A DNA stretch of 64,000 nt from positions 434,001-498,000 of the forward strand of contig NZ_CP139971.1 in the NCBI RefSeq assembly GCF_034424545.1, given 5' to 3'. This DNA is from Trinickia caryophylli. GTDB lineage: Bacteria > Pseudomonadota > Gammaproteobacteria > Burkholderiales > Burkholderiaceae. A program made the position numbers and the translations under genes. Below, piece by piece: positions 31,578-40,404 of the stretch (the stretch's first letter is position 1; the number at the start of each line of letters is the position of its first letter). The notes under the pieces are model-generated. The model saw nothing but the letters and a program-made list of their open reading frames with translations, did no database searches and was not told the origin of the DNA.

Positions 31578-32534
31578 TCAGCTCCTTTTCGTCCAGCCGC
31601 CATGGCGGCGCAGGCTGTCGATCAGCAGATTGACGCCTACCGTCAGCGTTGCAATCGCCGCAGCCGGCACGAGCACGGCCGGCACGCCTTCAGCGAGGCC
31701 GCCGATGTTCTCGCGCACGAGCGAGCCCCAGTCCGCATTCGGCGGCTGTACGCCGAGGCCGAGAAAACTGAGGCCGCTCAGCAGGAGAACGATGAAGACG
31801 AAGCGCAGCCCGAAATCCGCCAGCACGGGATGGATCATGTTCGGCAGCAGTTCCACGCGCGCGATATAGGCGAGCCCTTCGCCCCGCGCGCGCGCCACCT
31901 GCACGTACTCGAGCGTCATGAGGTTCGTGGCCAGCGAGCGGGAGATGCGAAACGCGCCCGGAATATAGGCAGCCGCGGCTACGGTGATCAGCATCGGAAT
32001 CGACGAGCCGAACGCCGCGACCGCGACGAGTGCGAGCACCTTGCTCGGAATCGAGATCAGCGCGTCGAAGAGGCGGCTCAGCACTTCGTCCACCCAGCGC
32101 GACGACACGGCTGCCAGAAGGCCGAAGCAGATGCCGATGCCGCTTGCCAGCACGGCCGCGCTGAGCGCGAGGCCGACCGTGTAGCGCGCCCCATCGAGTA
32201 CGCGGCTCAGCATGTCACGGCCCAGATAGTCGGTGCCGAACGGGTGCGCGGCGCTGTAGCTGCCGAAGACGTCGGCCGATGCCAGCGCACCGCTCTGGTA
32301 AGGGGCGATATACGGTCCCACGACGGCGATGACGAGCCAGAACACGACGATCGCGAAGCCGATGCGGCCGAGCCACGAAAGGCGGCGCCGCTGTCGCCTG
32401 CGCGCCGTGCCCGCGGCGCTTGCATCGGTCTTCGACTCGCGGCTCTCGGGCATACTGCCGTCCGGGCCGACACCTTGCTCGTCGTACAGCTCGGTGCCGG
32501 CGTGCGGGAACGAGGGGTGGATGGGACGATTCAT
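31578..32534 (-). CDS. ABC transporter permease (DppC-like)
   Basis: A 318-residue inner-membrane permease with an unusual polar N-terminal tail of 50 residues before the first helix (IGFAIVVFWLVIAVVGPYI). The DppC/OppC signature PFGTDYLGRDMLSRVLDGAR and the EAA loop YVQVARARGEGLAYIARVELLPN are intact, with six predicted helices. The ATG overlaps the stop of the partner permease by 4 bases. Confidence 0.92.
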   Translation of the reverse strand: MNRPIHPSFPHAGTELYDEQGVGPDGSMPESRESKTDASAAGTARRRQRRRLSWLGRIGFAIVVFWLVIAVVGPYIAPYQSGALASADVFGSYSAAHPFGTDYLGRDMLSRVLDGARYTVGLALSAAVLASGIGICFGLLAAVSSRWVDEVLSRLFDALISIPSKVLALVAVAAFGSSIPMLITVAAAAYIPGAFRISRSLATNLMTLEYVQVARARGEGLAYIARVELLPNMIHPVLADFGLRFVFIVLLLSGLSFLGLGVQPPNADWGSLVRENIGGLAEGVPAVLVPAAAIATLTVGVNLLIDSLRRHGGWTKRS

Positions 32535-33487
32535 CGTGTGCGAAGCCTCGGGTTGGAAACGATCTGACAGAGGTCGGCCATCAGCACGAGCGCGAGATAA
32601 GCCGTGCAGAACACCATGACGCAGCCCTGAACGAGCGGCATGTCGCGGTTCGTGACGGCATCGACCATCAAGCTCGCGAGCCCCGGATAGTTGAAGATCG
32701 ACTCGACGATGACGACCCCGCCGAAGAGATACGACAGACTCAGCGCGACCGCGTTGGCGATCGGACCCACCGCATTCGGCAAAACGTGTCTCAGCACGAT
32801 GCGCGTGTGCGAGGCCCCTTTGAGGCTGGCCATTTCGACGTAGCTCGCATTGAGTTGGTCGAGCACCGCTGCGCGCGTCATGCGTGCCATCTGCGCGACG
32901 ATGACGCAGCACAGCGTGAGCACCGGCATCGCATAGATGCGCAGCAGATCGCCGAGCGAATGGACCGACGACAGGTAGGACAATGCCGGCAGCCAATGCA
33001 GCTTGACGGCGAAGACGAGCACGGCGATCGTGGCAACGAGGAATTCGGGCACGGCGACGGCCGAGAGCGTGAGCACGTTCAGCGTGCGGTCGAGCAGCGA
33101 GCCGCGGTACATAGCCGAGAGCACGCCGGCCGCGAGTGCAAGCGGTACCGAAACGACGGTCGTGAGCAGCGCGAGCATCAGCGAGTTCGGCAGGCGCGAG
33201 GCGATGAGCTGGCTCACCGGCAGGCTGTTCGACATCGACATGCCGAAGTCGCCGCGCACCGCGTGTGCGAGCCATGCGGCGTAGCGCGCGAGCGCCGGCT
33301 GGTCCAGGCCGAGCTGATGCCTGAGCGCGGCCACGGCCTCGGGTGTGGCCGCCTGCCCGAGGGCCTGCTGCGCGGCATCGCCCGGCAACAGCCCCGTCAT
33401 CGCAAAGACGATTGCCGATACGATCAGCAGCGTCAGAAGCGCAAGGCCGAGACGTGCCGCAACGAGCCTGCCCGCTTTTGCTTTCAT
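32531..33487 (-). CDS. ABC transporter permease (DppB-like)
   Basis: A 318-residue permease with the DppB/OppB features: a first helix with MTGLLPGDAA, the periplasmic region containing LGLDQPALARYAAWL, GDFGMSMSN and the EAA loop YVEMASLKGASHTRIVLRHVLPN. It pairs with the DppC-like subunit. It begins 73 bases after the stop of the binding-protein gene, with AAGGAGTC upstream. Confidence 0.92.
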   Translation of the reverse strand: MKAKAGRLVAARLGLALLTLLIVSAIVFAMTGLLPGDAAQQALGQAATPEAVAALRHQLGLDQPALARYAAWLAHAVRGDFGMSMSNSLPVSQLIASRLPNSLMLALLTTVVSVPLALAAGVLSAMYRGSLLDRTLNVLTLSAVAVPEFLVATIAVLVFAVKLHWLPALSYLSSVHSLGDLLRIYAMPVLTLCCVIVAQMARMTRAAVLDQLNASYVEMASLKGASHTRIVLRHVLPNAVGPIANAVALSLSYLFGGVVIVESIFNYPGLASLMVDAVTNRDMPLVQGCVMVFCTAYLALVLMADLCQIVSNPRLRTR

Positions 33488-33560
33488 CGACGTGACTCCT
33501 TCGTAGCGCTGCCGGCCGGCGCACGCGCGCCGCCGGACAGTCGGTTTTTACCGATGAGGC

Positions 33561-35177
33561 TCAGGCGTCGAGCCAGACGTGCTCCGAAAACGCGAAGCCC
33601 ATCAGGCCCGCAAGCGGAATCGAGCCGAGCCCCTTGAGCTTCGTCGTGTGGCCGTCGAGCGAGCTCAGAAACATCGGAATGCCGACGCCGCCGGTCTCGT
33701 GCACGAGCACCTGCATGTCGCCATAGATCTTCTTGCGCTTCGCGTCGTCGGGCTCGCTGCGCGCCGCGACGAGCAGTTGGTCGAACTGCGGGCTTTTCCA
33801 GTTCGCTTCGTTCCAGGGCGCGTCGGACTTGAAGAACTGCGTGAACAACATGTCGGCGGTCGGGCGCGCATTCACCGATCCATAGCCGAGCGGATGCTTC
33901 ATCCAGTGATTGGACCAGTAGCCGTCGGCCGGCACACGCGAAACCTGCAGGTTGAGCCCGGCAAGCGGCGCCGCCTGCTGCAGCAGCATCGCCATATCGA
34001 CCGAGCCGTCGGCTGCAGGCGACGCGAAGAGCTGCAACGGTGCGCCGCCGAGGTTCGCTTTCTTGAAGTGGAACTTGGCCTTGTCGGGATCGTAGGCACG
34101 CTGAGGCAGGTCCGCGAGGTAGTAGCGATTCGTCGGGTCGATCGGCTGATCGTTACCGATCGCACCGTAGCCGAGGAAAATCGTGCGGCGCATCTGCTCC
34201 CGGTTTTGCAGGTACATGAGCCCGCGTCGGAAATCGGCATTGCCGGTTATGCCGCCTTCGTCTCGCACGACGAGATCCGTGTACTGGCCGGTTTTCGTTT
34301 CGAGCACGGTATAGCCCGGGGTGCTTTTGATCCGCCCCGTCGAGCGCGGGCTCAAGGCGTTGACGAGTTGTACGTCGCCCGACAGCAGCGCATTCACGCG
34401 AGCCGATTCGTCGCCGATGCCGATCAGTTCGATCTCGTCGAGATGCGGCAGCCCGGGCTTCCAGTAGCGCTCGTTCTTGACCACCACCGTACGTACGCCG
34501 GGCGCGAACTCCTTCACCTTGAACGGCCCCGTGCCGATCGCCGAAGTGAAGTCCTTGGCGCCATCCTTCACGATGAGGAAGTGGGCATCGGCAAGGATGA
34601 CGGGCAGATCGGCATTGGGGCCGACGAGCGTGATCGTGACCTCGTTGGGCCCCGTCGCCTTGACCTCGCTGATCTGATCGGCGAGCGTCTTGGCCTTCGA
34701 CGCCGTGGCCGGATCCTTGTGGCGCATCAGCGAGTAGATGACGTCGGCCGGCGCGAGCGTCTTGCCGTCATGGAACTGCACGCCCTGCCGCAGCTTGACG
34801 ACCCAGACCTTCGCATCGGTCGTATCGAACGAGGTTGCGAGCGCCATCTTCGCCCCGAGATGCGCATCGAGCTCGGTCAGCCCGTTGTACACCATGTTGC
34901 AGCGGACATAGTCCGTGGCAAGGGAGCCCTTGGCCGGATCGAGCGTATCCGCGGTCGAAGCCGACTGCGTCGCCACCCGGATCTTGCCGCCCTGCTTCGG
35001 CTGGCCTTGCGCGTGCGCCGTGGCGCTCGCCGCAAGCAGGCCGATGCCGGTCAGGGAGACGATCCCCGCGGCGGCCAGCGAACGCAGCACGTCACGTCGC
35101 GAGGCGCCCTTGGCCGTCAGCTGTTCGAGCGTGGGGGCGGCTTGCAGATCGCCGCACAGTGGGGTCTTTTTGTTCAT
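33561..35177 (-). CDS. ABC transporter substrate-binding protein (peptide/opine type), Tat-exported
   Basis: A 538-residue family-5 extracellular solute-binding protein. The N-terminus has twin Arg27-Arg28 in ASRRDVLRSLAAAG before a hydrophobic stretch ending AHA, a Tat signal. The fold then starts GKIRVATQSASTADTLDP, and the family segment KVWVVKLRQGVQFHDGKTLAPADV is clear. It determines what the transporter takes up. Neighbouring oxidases suggest an opine, dipeptide-like or imino-acid substrate rather than true peptides (inference). Confidence 0.92.
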   Translation of the reverse strand: MNKKTPLCGDLQAAPTLEQLTAKGASRRDVLRSLAAAGIVSLTGIGLLAASATAHAQGQPKQGGKIRVATQSASTADTLDPAKGSLATDYVRCNMVYNGLTELDAHLGAKMALATSFDTTDAKVWVVKLRQGVQFHDGKTLAPADVIYSLMRHKDPATASKAKTLADQISEVKATGPNEVTITLVGPNADLPVILADAHFLIVKDGAKDFTSAIGTGPFKVKEFAPGVRTVVVKNERYWKPGLPHLDEIELIGIGDESARVNALLSGDVQLVNALSPRSTGRIKSTPGYTVLETKTGQYTDLVVRDEGGITGNADFRRGLMYLQNREQMRRTIFLGYGAIGNDQPIDPTNRYYLADLPQRAYDPDKAKFHFKKANLGGAPLQLFASPAADGSVDMAMLLQQAAPLAGLNLQVSRVPADGYWSNHWMKHPLGYGSVNARPTADMLFTQFFKSDAPWNEANWKSPQFDQLLVAARSEPDDAKRKKIYGDMQVLVHETGGVGIPMFLSSLDGHTTKLKGLGSIPLAGLMGFAFSEHVWLDA

Positions 35178-35228
35178 CGAACTTCTCCGCGAAGAAAAGC
35201 CACGGCTGGCTCATGGGTTAACGAAATA

Positions 35229-36506
35229 TCAGTAGAAAACGTCCTTGATGCGGTAATAGGCGCCGACGATCGGCAAGAACCACGGTTTGCCCGTATGGCC
35301 CGGAATCGCGGGCCACGCGAAGTCGCGCCAGGGGTTCGCGTCCTCGCGTCCGGCGATGACGTCGGCCATCACCTGTCCCATGTGCGTCGACATCTGCGTG
35401 CCGTGCCCGCTGTAGCCCATCGAGAAATAGAGCCCGTCGTGCTGACCCGCGCGCGGCAGCCGGTCGGCCGTCATGTCGACGAGCCCGCCCCAGCAGTAGT
35501 CGATGCGCGCGTGCGCAAGCTCGGGGAACAGTTCGGCCAGCGCATGCTGCAAGATGCGGCCGCTCTTCGCGTCGGACGGCCGCTCGGAGGCGGTGAATCG
35601 CGCGCGCCCGCCGAACACGAGACGCGAATCGGCCGTCACGCGAAAGTAGTTGTGCATGAGGCGCGTGGTCGTATAGGCGCGGCGGCCCGGAAAAAGGCGC
35701 GCCACGACGGAATGCCCGAGCGGCTCGGTGACGACGATGAACGAGCCGATCGGTGCGAGCCTGCGCCGAAACCAGCCGAACGGGCCATGGCGCGACGGCC
35801 CCGTGGCGATCAACACGCGCTCCGCCTCGAGCGCCCCACGCGGCGAGCTGAGCCGGTAGCCGCGCGTGCCCAGTTTCTCTATTGCGCTGACTGGCGCATG
35901 CTCGTGAAACACCGCGCCGTGCCGTTGCGCCGCGGCGGCGAGCCCAACGGCGAACTTGCCCATGTGCATCTGGCCGCCGTGTCGCTGCAGCAGGCCGCCG
36001 TGAAACCGGTCGGAGCCCACTTCGTCGCGAATGCGGGCGGGGTCGATCAATTCGATATTCGGATCGACCTCGCGCCGGATCAACTCGGCCGTGGCCGCGA
36101 GGTGCTCGAAATGACGAGGCTTCGAGGCAAGCTTGAGCTTGCCCGAAGCGAGGTAGTCGCAGTCGATCGACTCCTCCTGGACGAGGCGCTCCACCGTATC
36201 GACGGCGGCCTCGTAAGCGAGATAGCAGCGTCTTGCCCGCTCGAGGCCGAGCTGAGCCACGAGCGCACCGAAATCCTGCGCCACACCCGTGTTGACTTGT
36301 CCACCGTTTCTGCCCGATGCGCCGCCCCCGATGCGCCCGGCATCGAGCACGGCCACCGAGGCGCCGCGCCGCGCGAGCGCCTGCGCCGCCGAGAGCCCCG
36401 TGAAGCCGCCGCCGACGATGGCGACGTCGACGCGACCCTCGACAGGCGCCGCCGCATCGAACGGCAATGCGGGTGCGGTGTCGAGCCAATAGGAGTCGAG
36501 CTTCAT
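35229..36506 (-). CDS. FAD-dependent amine oxidoreductase (PuuB/DadA-like)
   Basis: A 425-residue DAO-family flavoenzyme of the gamma-glutamylputrescine oxidase type. The FAD motif is VDVAIVGGGFTGLSAAQALARRG, followed by GGGASGRNGGQVNTG, typical of PuuB-like enzymes, and the late GLYFSMGYSGHGTQMSTHMGQ. Such enzymes oxidise a C-N bond and give an aldehyde, which fits the aldehyde dehydrogenase two genes upstream. It begins 62 bases after the HAD gene and lies 51 bases before the binding-protein gene, all on the same strand. Confidence 0.87.
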   Translation of the reverse strand: MKLDSYWLDTAPALPFDAAAPVEGRVDVAIVGGGFTGLSAAQALARRGASVAVLDAGRIGGGASGRNGGQVNTGVAQDFGALVAQLGLERARRCYLAYEAAVDTVERLVQEESIDCDYLASGKLKLASKPRHFEHLAATAELIRREVDPNIELIDPARIRDEVGSDRFHGGLLQRHGGQMHMGKFAVGLAAAAQRHGAVFHEHAPVSAIEKLGTRGYRLSSPRGALEAERVLIATGPSRHGPFGWFRRRLAPIGSFIVVTEPLGHSVVARLFPGRRAYTTTRLMHNYFRVTADSRLVFGGRARFTASERPSDAKSGRILQHALAELFPELAHARIDYCWGGLVDMTADRLPRAGQHDGLYFSMGYSGHGTQMSTHMGQVMADVIAGREDANPWRDFAWPAIPGHTGKPWFLPIVGAYYRIKDVFY

Positions 36507-36568
36507 CGGCTACGTCCTTGCGGGATCCCCAGGGTTGATCGGTGCCGTGGCAGGTGGCGGCTTCTCGG

Positions 36569-37237
36569 TCAAAGGCCGAGCAGCGAGGCGAGATGCGGAA
36601 TGTCGTCGACTTCGTAATATTCGTAATACGGTGTCGACGGTTCGTGCCCGCGTTTGACGAAGGCCTTATGCCTGATGCCGAGGTCATGCGCCGTCATCAG
36701 GTCGTAGCGCAGGCTCGAAGACACATGGAGAACGTCTTCGGGGTTGCAGTTCAATTGGTCGAACATGTACTCGAAGCCTTGCATGCGCGGCTTGTAGGAC
36801 TGGGCCTGCTGTGCCGTGAAGACGGCATGAAACGGCGCACCGAGCTTGTCGATGTTGCGCTGAATCTGATCGTCCGCCGCATTGGTGAGCGTCACGAGCT
36901 TGTATTTCTTCGCGAGCCGGGAAAGGCCTTCCGGCACGTCCGGGTGGGGGCCCCAGGTCGGCACCGCCGTATAGATGCTCTCGGCCTTGGCCTCGTCGAA
37001 CGGTACGCCCACGCGCTTGCAGGCGCGACGAAACGCGTCGACCACCACGTCGCGATACGGCTTCCATGCGCCGAGCACCTCGTCGCGGCGGTAGGCCGCG
37101 AAAAAACGTACGAGCGCATCGAGCCGCTCGCCGTCGAGTTCGCTGCCGTACAGCTCGCGCGTCATGTCGGCCATGCGGAATTTGATGAGGGTTCCGTAAC
37201 AATCGAAGGTGATGTACTTCGGCTCGAAGTCGATCAT
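36569..37237 (-). CDS. HAD superfamily type II haloacid-dehalogenase-like protein
   Basis: A 222-residue HAD protein. Motif I is ITFDCYGTLIKF with the nucleophile Asp12, motif II is TLTNAADDQI, the Lys is in QSYKPRMQGFEY and the last motif is HVSSSLRYDLMTAHDLG. The L-2-haloacid dehalogenase branch usually has Asp in its final motif; here the acidic dyad appears only as Asp-Leu, so dehalogenation is uncertain. It lies within the catabolic run between aldehyde dehydrogenase and amine oxidase. The true substrate may be a phosphate ester or 2-halo acid. Confidence 0.8.
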   Translation of the reverse strand: MIDFEPKYITFDCYGTLIKFRMADMTRELYGSELDGERLDALVRFFAAYRRDEVLGAWKPYRDVVVDAFRRACKRVGVPFDEAKAESIYTAVPTWGPHPDVPEGLSRLAKKYKLVTLTNAADDQIQRNIDKLGAPFHAVFTAQQAQSYKPRMQGFEYMFDQLNCNPEDVLHVSSSLRYDLMTAHDLGIRHKAFVKRGHEPSTPYYEYYEVDDIPHLASLLGL

Positions 37238-37450
37238 GTCAGTGCGTCCTTTTGATAACGTCGGCGGTTTGCAAACGATCGTTCCGTGATCTAACGATGT
37301 CTGCGTCGTGAAAAAGATTTAATCAATGCAAAAAACTCCGATGTCTTCGATTCGGACCGGGCTGACGACATAAACGATGCGTTTTGAGGGGTGTCGACAG
37401 CACAGTCTGCGGTGCGGCGGGCGCGTCCGGCCGCCGCGCGGCACAGCCGC

Positions 37451-38932
37451 TCAGCCATTCAAATCGATGAGCACGCTCTTGAAGCGCAGGTTCGCCTCGT
37501 AGGCCTCGCGCCCCAGGTCCTTGCCGATGCCCGAGCGCTTGTAGCCACCCGTCGGAATCGCGAAATCGGCGCTGCGCCCATAGCGGTTGACCCAGACTGT
37601 GCCCGCTTCGAGCCCGCGCACGAAGCGCAGTGCGCGCCCGATGTCGGCCGTATGGACGCCCGCCGCGAGGCCATATTCCGGATGCTGCGCGAGGGCGAGC
37701 GCTTCCTCTTCCGTGTCGAAACTTTGGAGCGTCAGCACGGGGCCGAAGATTTCGCGCCTGACCGCGGCGGATTCGGGCGTCACATCTGCGATCAGCGTAG
37801 GAGCGTAATAGGCACCGCCTGTCGTGTCGCATTCGGCGCGGCAGCCGCCGTAACGCAGGCTCGCGCCGGCGGCGAGCGTTTCGTCGACGATCGTCTCTAT
37901 CGTTGCGGCCTGACGTTGCGAAACGATGGGCGCGAGCGTCGTCCGCTCGTGCCATGTCGGGCCGGCTTCGAGCGTCGCAAAGCATTTCGCGATGCGCTCG
38001 GCCAGCGGCTCGGCGATGCGGCGCTCGACGAGCAGCCGCGAGCCAGCGACGCATACTTGCCCGGCGTTGTTCGTGATGGCGGCCGCAATCCGGCGCGCGA
38101 CGTCGTCAAGGCGCGGCGCATCGGCGAACACGATCTGAGGACTCTTGCCACCCAATTCCAGCGTCACGGGCTTCGTGCCCGACTCGGCGCATGCGGCCAT
38201 GATCGCGGCGCCCGTGCGCGTGGAGCCCGTGAAGGTGACCTTGCCGATGAGCGGATGGCGCACGAGCGCATCGCCCGTCGTACGGCCGTCGCCTTGCACG
38301 ACGTTGAAAAGGCCGGCCGGCACGCCCGCCTCGACGGCGAGTTCGGCCAGGCGCAGCACGGAAAACGGCGTCAGTTCGGAAGGCTTCAGCACGACCGCGT
38401 TGCCGGCCGCGAGCGCGGGCGCGATTTTCCACGAGGCCATGACGAGCGGGAAATTCCAAGGTGCGATGGCGCCCACCACGCCGTAAGGCTCGGCGATCGT
38501 CATTCCCAGATGGTCGTGATCGGTTGCCGCAACCTGGCCGCCGAGCTTGTCGGCGAATTCCGCGAAAAACCGGATGCCTTCGGCGGTAAACGGCACGTCC
38601 CACGCGAAGGCGTCGCGCACGGGGCGCGTGGAGCCAAGCGCTTCGAGCGGCGCGAGCGTCGGCGCATCGGCCGCGACGAGATCGGCAAAACGCCGCAGGA
38701 CACGGGCCCGCTCGCGCGGCGCCATGCGCCCCCAGCCGCTCGCGCGCCACGTCCGCCACGCGCACTCCACGGCCTCGTTGACGGTGGCCGAATCGCCGAC
38801 AGGAACCGCAGCATAAGCTGCGCCGTCGGATGGCCGCTTGACCTCGAGCCGCAAGCCGCCCGGCTCGACATATTCTCCGCCGATGAAATGCGCGCCGCGT
38901 ACGGAGACGCCGGCCGGATCGAAACTTTTCAT
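37451..38932 (-). CDS. NAD(P)-dependent aldehyde dehydrogenase
   Basis: A 493-residue ALDH of normal length. The cofactor segment APWNFPLVMASWKIAPALAAGN, the general base in VTLELGGKSPQ and the nucleophile Cys in NNAGQVCVAGSR are all present, as is EIFGPVLTLQSFDTEEEA. The best resemblance is to PuuC/betaine-type aldehyde dehydrogenases. It is the first gene of the minus-strand run and would oxidise the aldehyde released by the PuuB-like oxidase. It is separated from the HAD gene by 213 bases, so an internal promoter is possible. Confidence 0.92.
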   Translation of the reverse strand: MKSFDPAGVSVRGAHFIGGEYVEPGGLRLEVKRPSDGAAYAAVPVGDSATVNEAVECAWRTWRASGWGRMAPRERARVLRRFADLVAADAPTLAPLEALGSTRPVRDAFAWDVPFTAEGIRFFAEFADKLGGQVAATDHDHLGMTIAEPYGVVGAIAPWNFPLVMASWKIAPALAAGNAVVLKPSELTPFSVLRLAELAVEAGVPAGLFNVVQGDGRTTGDALVRHPLIGKVTFTGSTRTGAAIMAACAESGTKPVTLELGGKSPQIVFADAPRLDDVARRIAAAITNNAGQVCVAGSRLLVERRIAEPLAERIAKCFATLEAGPTWHERTTLAPIVSQRQAATIETIVDETLAAGASLRYGGCRAECDTTGGAYYAPTLIADVTPESAAVRREIFGPVLTLQSFDTEEEALALAQHPEYGLAAGVHTADIGRALRFVRGLEAGTVWVNRYGRSADFAIPTGGYKRSGIGKDLGREAYEANLRFKSVLIDLNG

Positions 38933-39149
38933 GAGGCTCCTCGCTTGCCCGTGCTGTGCTGAGGGAAGCGCCGCGCAGTCATGCGCTCAAAGGCAAGCGC
39001 GGCTCATGAAAAATCGTACGGCGAGGGGCGCAGCATATTTCGCCGACAAAAATCGCCGGACGGTATAACGCGCGCGTCGTCGGGGGGGAATCAGCGATTT
39101 TGTGTGGAAGGGCGTGGCGCGAAGCCGGCAGTATCGCTGATTCGAGCCT
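38933..39149. other. Intergenic region upstream of the aldehyde dehydrogenase gene
   Basis: About 215 bases that must hold the promoter of the long minus-strand operon. No gene and no clear operator symmetry was seen. Confidence 0.4.
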
Positions 39150-39242
39150 TCAGCCGCTTGCGAATGGATTGAGTACGCGCACGCCCGTATACCGGAAATC
39201 ATCGACGTTCCGCGTCACGACGGTCAGATCGTTGACGCGCCC
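39150..39242 (-). pseudogene. C-terminal remnant of a VapC/FitB PIN-domain toxin
   Basis: The last 30 codons read GRVNDLTVVTRNVDDFRY then TGVRVLNPFASG and a stop, which is the C-terminal strand pattern (LTLVTRN-x2-DF-x4-GV-x2-NPF) of FitB/VapC PIN toxins. The rest of the toxin is missing. The remnant runs straight into an antitoxin reading frame that differs from its own, so a deletion has joined the two genes. Confidence 0.75.
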
Positions 39243-39354
39243 TGGCCAAGATCTCGCGATGTTCAGCTTCGGCACTGCGGCCGTGCGCCGCAGCGCGCTC
39301 ACGCAGGCTCTGCACGAGTACGTCATCCACATTGCGAACGAGAAGATTGGCCAT
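39199..39354 (-). pseudogene. FitA/VapB-type antitoxin, truncated by deletion
   Basis: An ATG at 39354, preceded by GGAGGTGGAGC, opens a 51-codon frame beginning MANLLVRNVDDVLVQSLRER then AAAHGRSAEAEHREILARA. This is the ribbon-helix-helix start of FitA-like antitoxins (usually near 80 residues). After about 40 codons it enters sequence that belongs to the toxin C-terminus in another frame and ends at a TGA. The start and ribosome site are intact, so a truncated DNA-binding peptide may still be made. Confidence 0.78.
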
Positions 39355-39529
39355 GCTCCACCTCCAGGCATTTCAGGCATGATTGCCAGCAACGATAGCC
39401 CCCCTCCAGAAAATGCAATCATTGCCATCAGAGCGGCAGACCAACTTCCAAGTCACGAAAAGATCGTCCTAGTCACCGCGTGGGCGGGCGTGCGAAAGTG
39501 TCGATGAACAGGCTACCGAGGGGAAACGT

Positions 39530-40390
39530 GTGTCGGCTCTTATCCACTATCGGCGCTTTACCGAAGAAGACATCGCGGCGGCGCACGCGCTCACTGTCGA
39601 GCTGAAGTGGCCGCATCGCGTGGAGGACTGGCGGTTCGTAACCGGTATCGGCACGGGCTTCGCGGCGGTGGAAGGCGCGACGCTGGTCGGCACGGCACTG
39701 TGCTGGAAGTACGGCAGCCAGACGGCGTCGCTCGGCATGGTCATCGTCGCACCGTCGCATCAGGGTCGCGGCATCGGCCGCCGGCTTACCGAGCTCGCGC
39801 TCGAGGAACTCGGCTCGCGGGGCACTATGCTGCACGCGACGCCAGCCGGCCGGCCGCTCTACGAGCAACTCGGCTTTCGCGCGATCGGCGCGCTCGACCA
39901 ACATCAGGGTGCCGCCCTGCAGCCCGCGCTCGTGAGCCTGCCGCCGGCCGAGCGCCTGCGTCCGCTCGGCGCGAGCGATCTGCCCCGCCTCGTCGAGCTC
40001 GCATCGCGCACGAGCGGCCTCGATCGTGCCGAGGTACTGCCGGCGCTCCTCGAGACCGCGGACGGCATCGGCCTCGATCGCGACGGCGAACTGATCGGCT
40101 TCGCGCTCTTTCGCCGCTTCGGCCGCGGCCGCGCCATCGGCCCTGTGGTCGCGCCTAAAACCGACGACCCATTCCGCGCCAAGGCGCTGATCGGCCACTG
40201 GCTGGCGTGCAATCCCGGCATGTTCGTGCGTATCGACGTGCCCGCGGAAGCGGGCCTGACCGACTGGCTGGAGGCGCTCGGGCTCTCGCGCGTCGACCAT
40301 GTGGCAAAGATGGCACGCAACGGCGATCGCATCGCGTTGCACGATGACACCTACGCGCAGTACGGCATCATCAATCAGGCCATTTGCTGA
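39530..40390 (+). CDS. GNAT family N-acetyltransferase
   Basis: A 286-residue acetyltransferase. The acetyl-CoA loop is in IVAPSHQGRGIGRRLTELAL (residues about 73-92), followed by ATPAGRPLYEQLGF. The second half is a degenerate GNAT-like domain, as in two-domain GNATs. The start is a GTG preceded by GAGGGGAAAC. It heads a plus-strand run with a hydroxyacid dehydrogenase 14 bases downstream. The acceptor is unknown; an amino acid or amine is plausible from context. Confidence 0.85.
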   Translation: MSALIHYRRFTEEDIAAAHALTVELKWPHRVEDWRFVTGIGTGFAAVEGATLVGTALCWKYGSQTASLGMVIVAPSHQGRGIGRRLTELALEELGSRGTMLHATPAGRPLYEQLGFRAIGALDQHQGAALQPALVSLPPAERLRPLGASDLPRLVELASRTSGLDRAEVLPALLETADGIGLDRDGELIGFALFRRFGRGRAIGPVVAPKTDDPFRAKALIGHWLACNPGMFVRIDVPAEAGLTDWLEALGLSRVDHVAKMARNGDRIALHDDTYAQYGIINQAIC

Positions 40391-40404
40391 CGGATGCCGA
40401 CCCG

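Noticed and set aside
33579..36617. A 1,012-codon open frame on the plus strand
   Set aside because: It lies wholly opposite the binding-protein and amine-oxidase genes. Its translation is Arg/His-rich with no domain, as expected for the antisense of GC-rich coding DNA.
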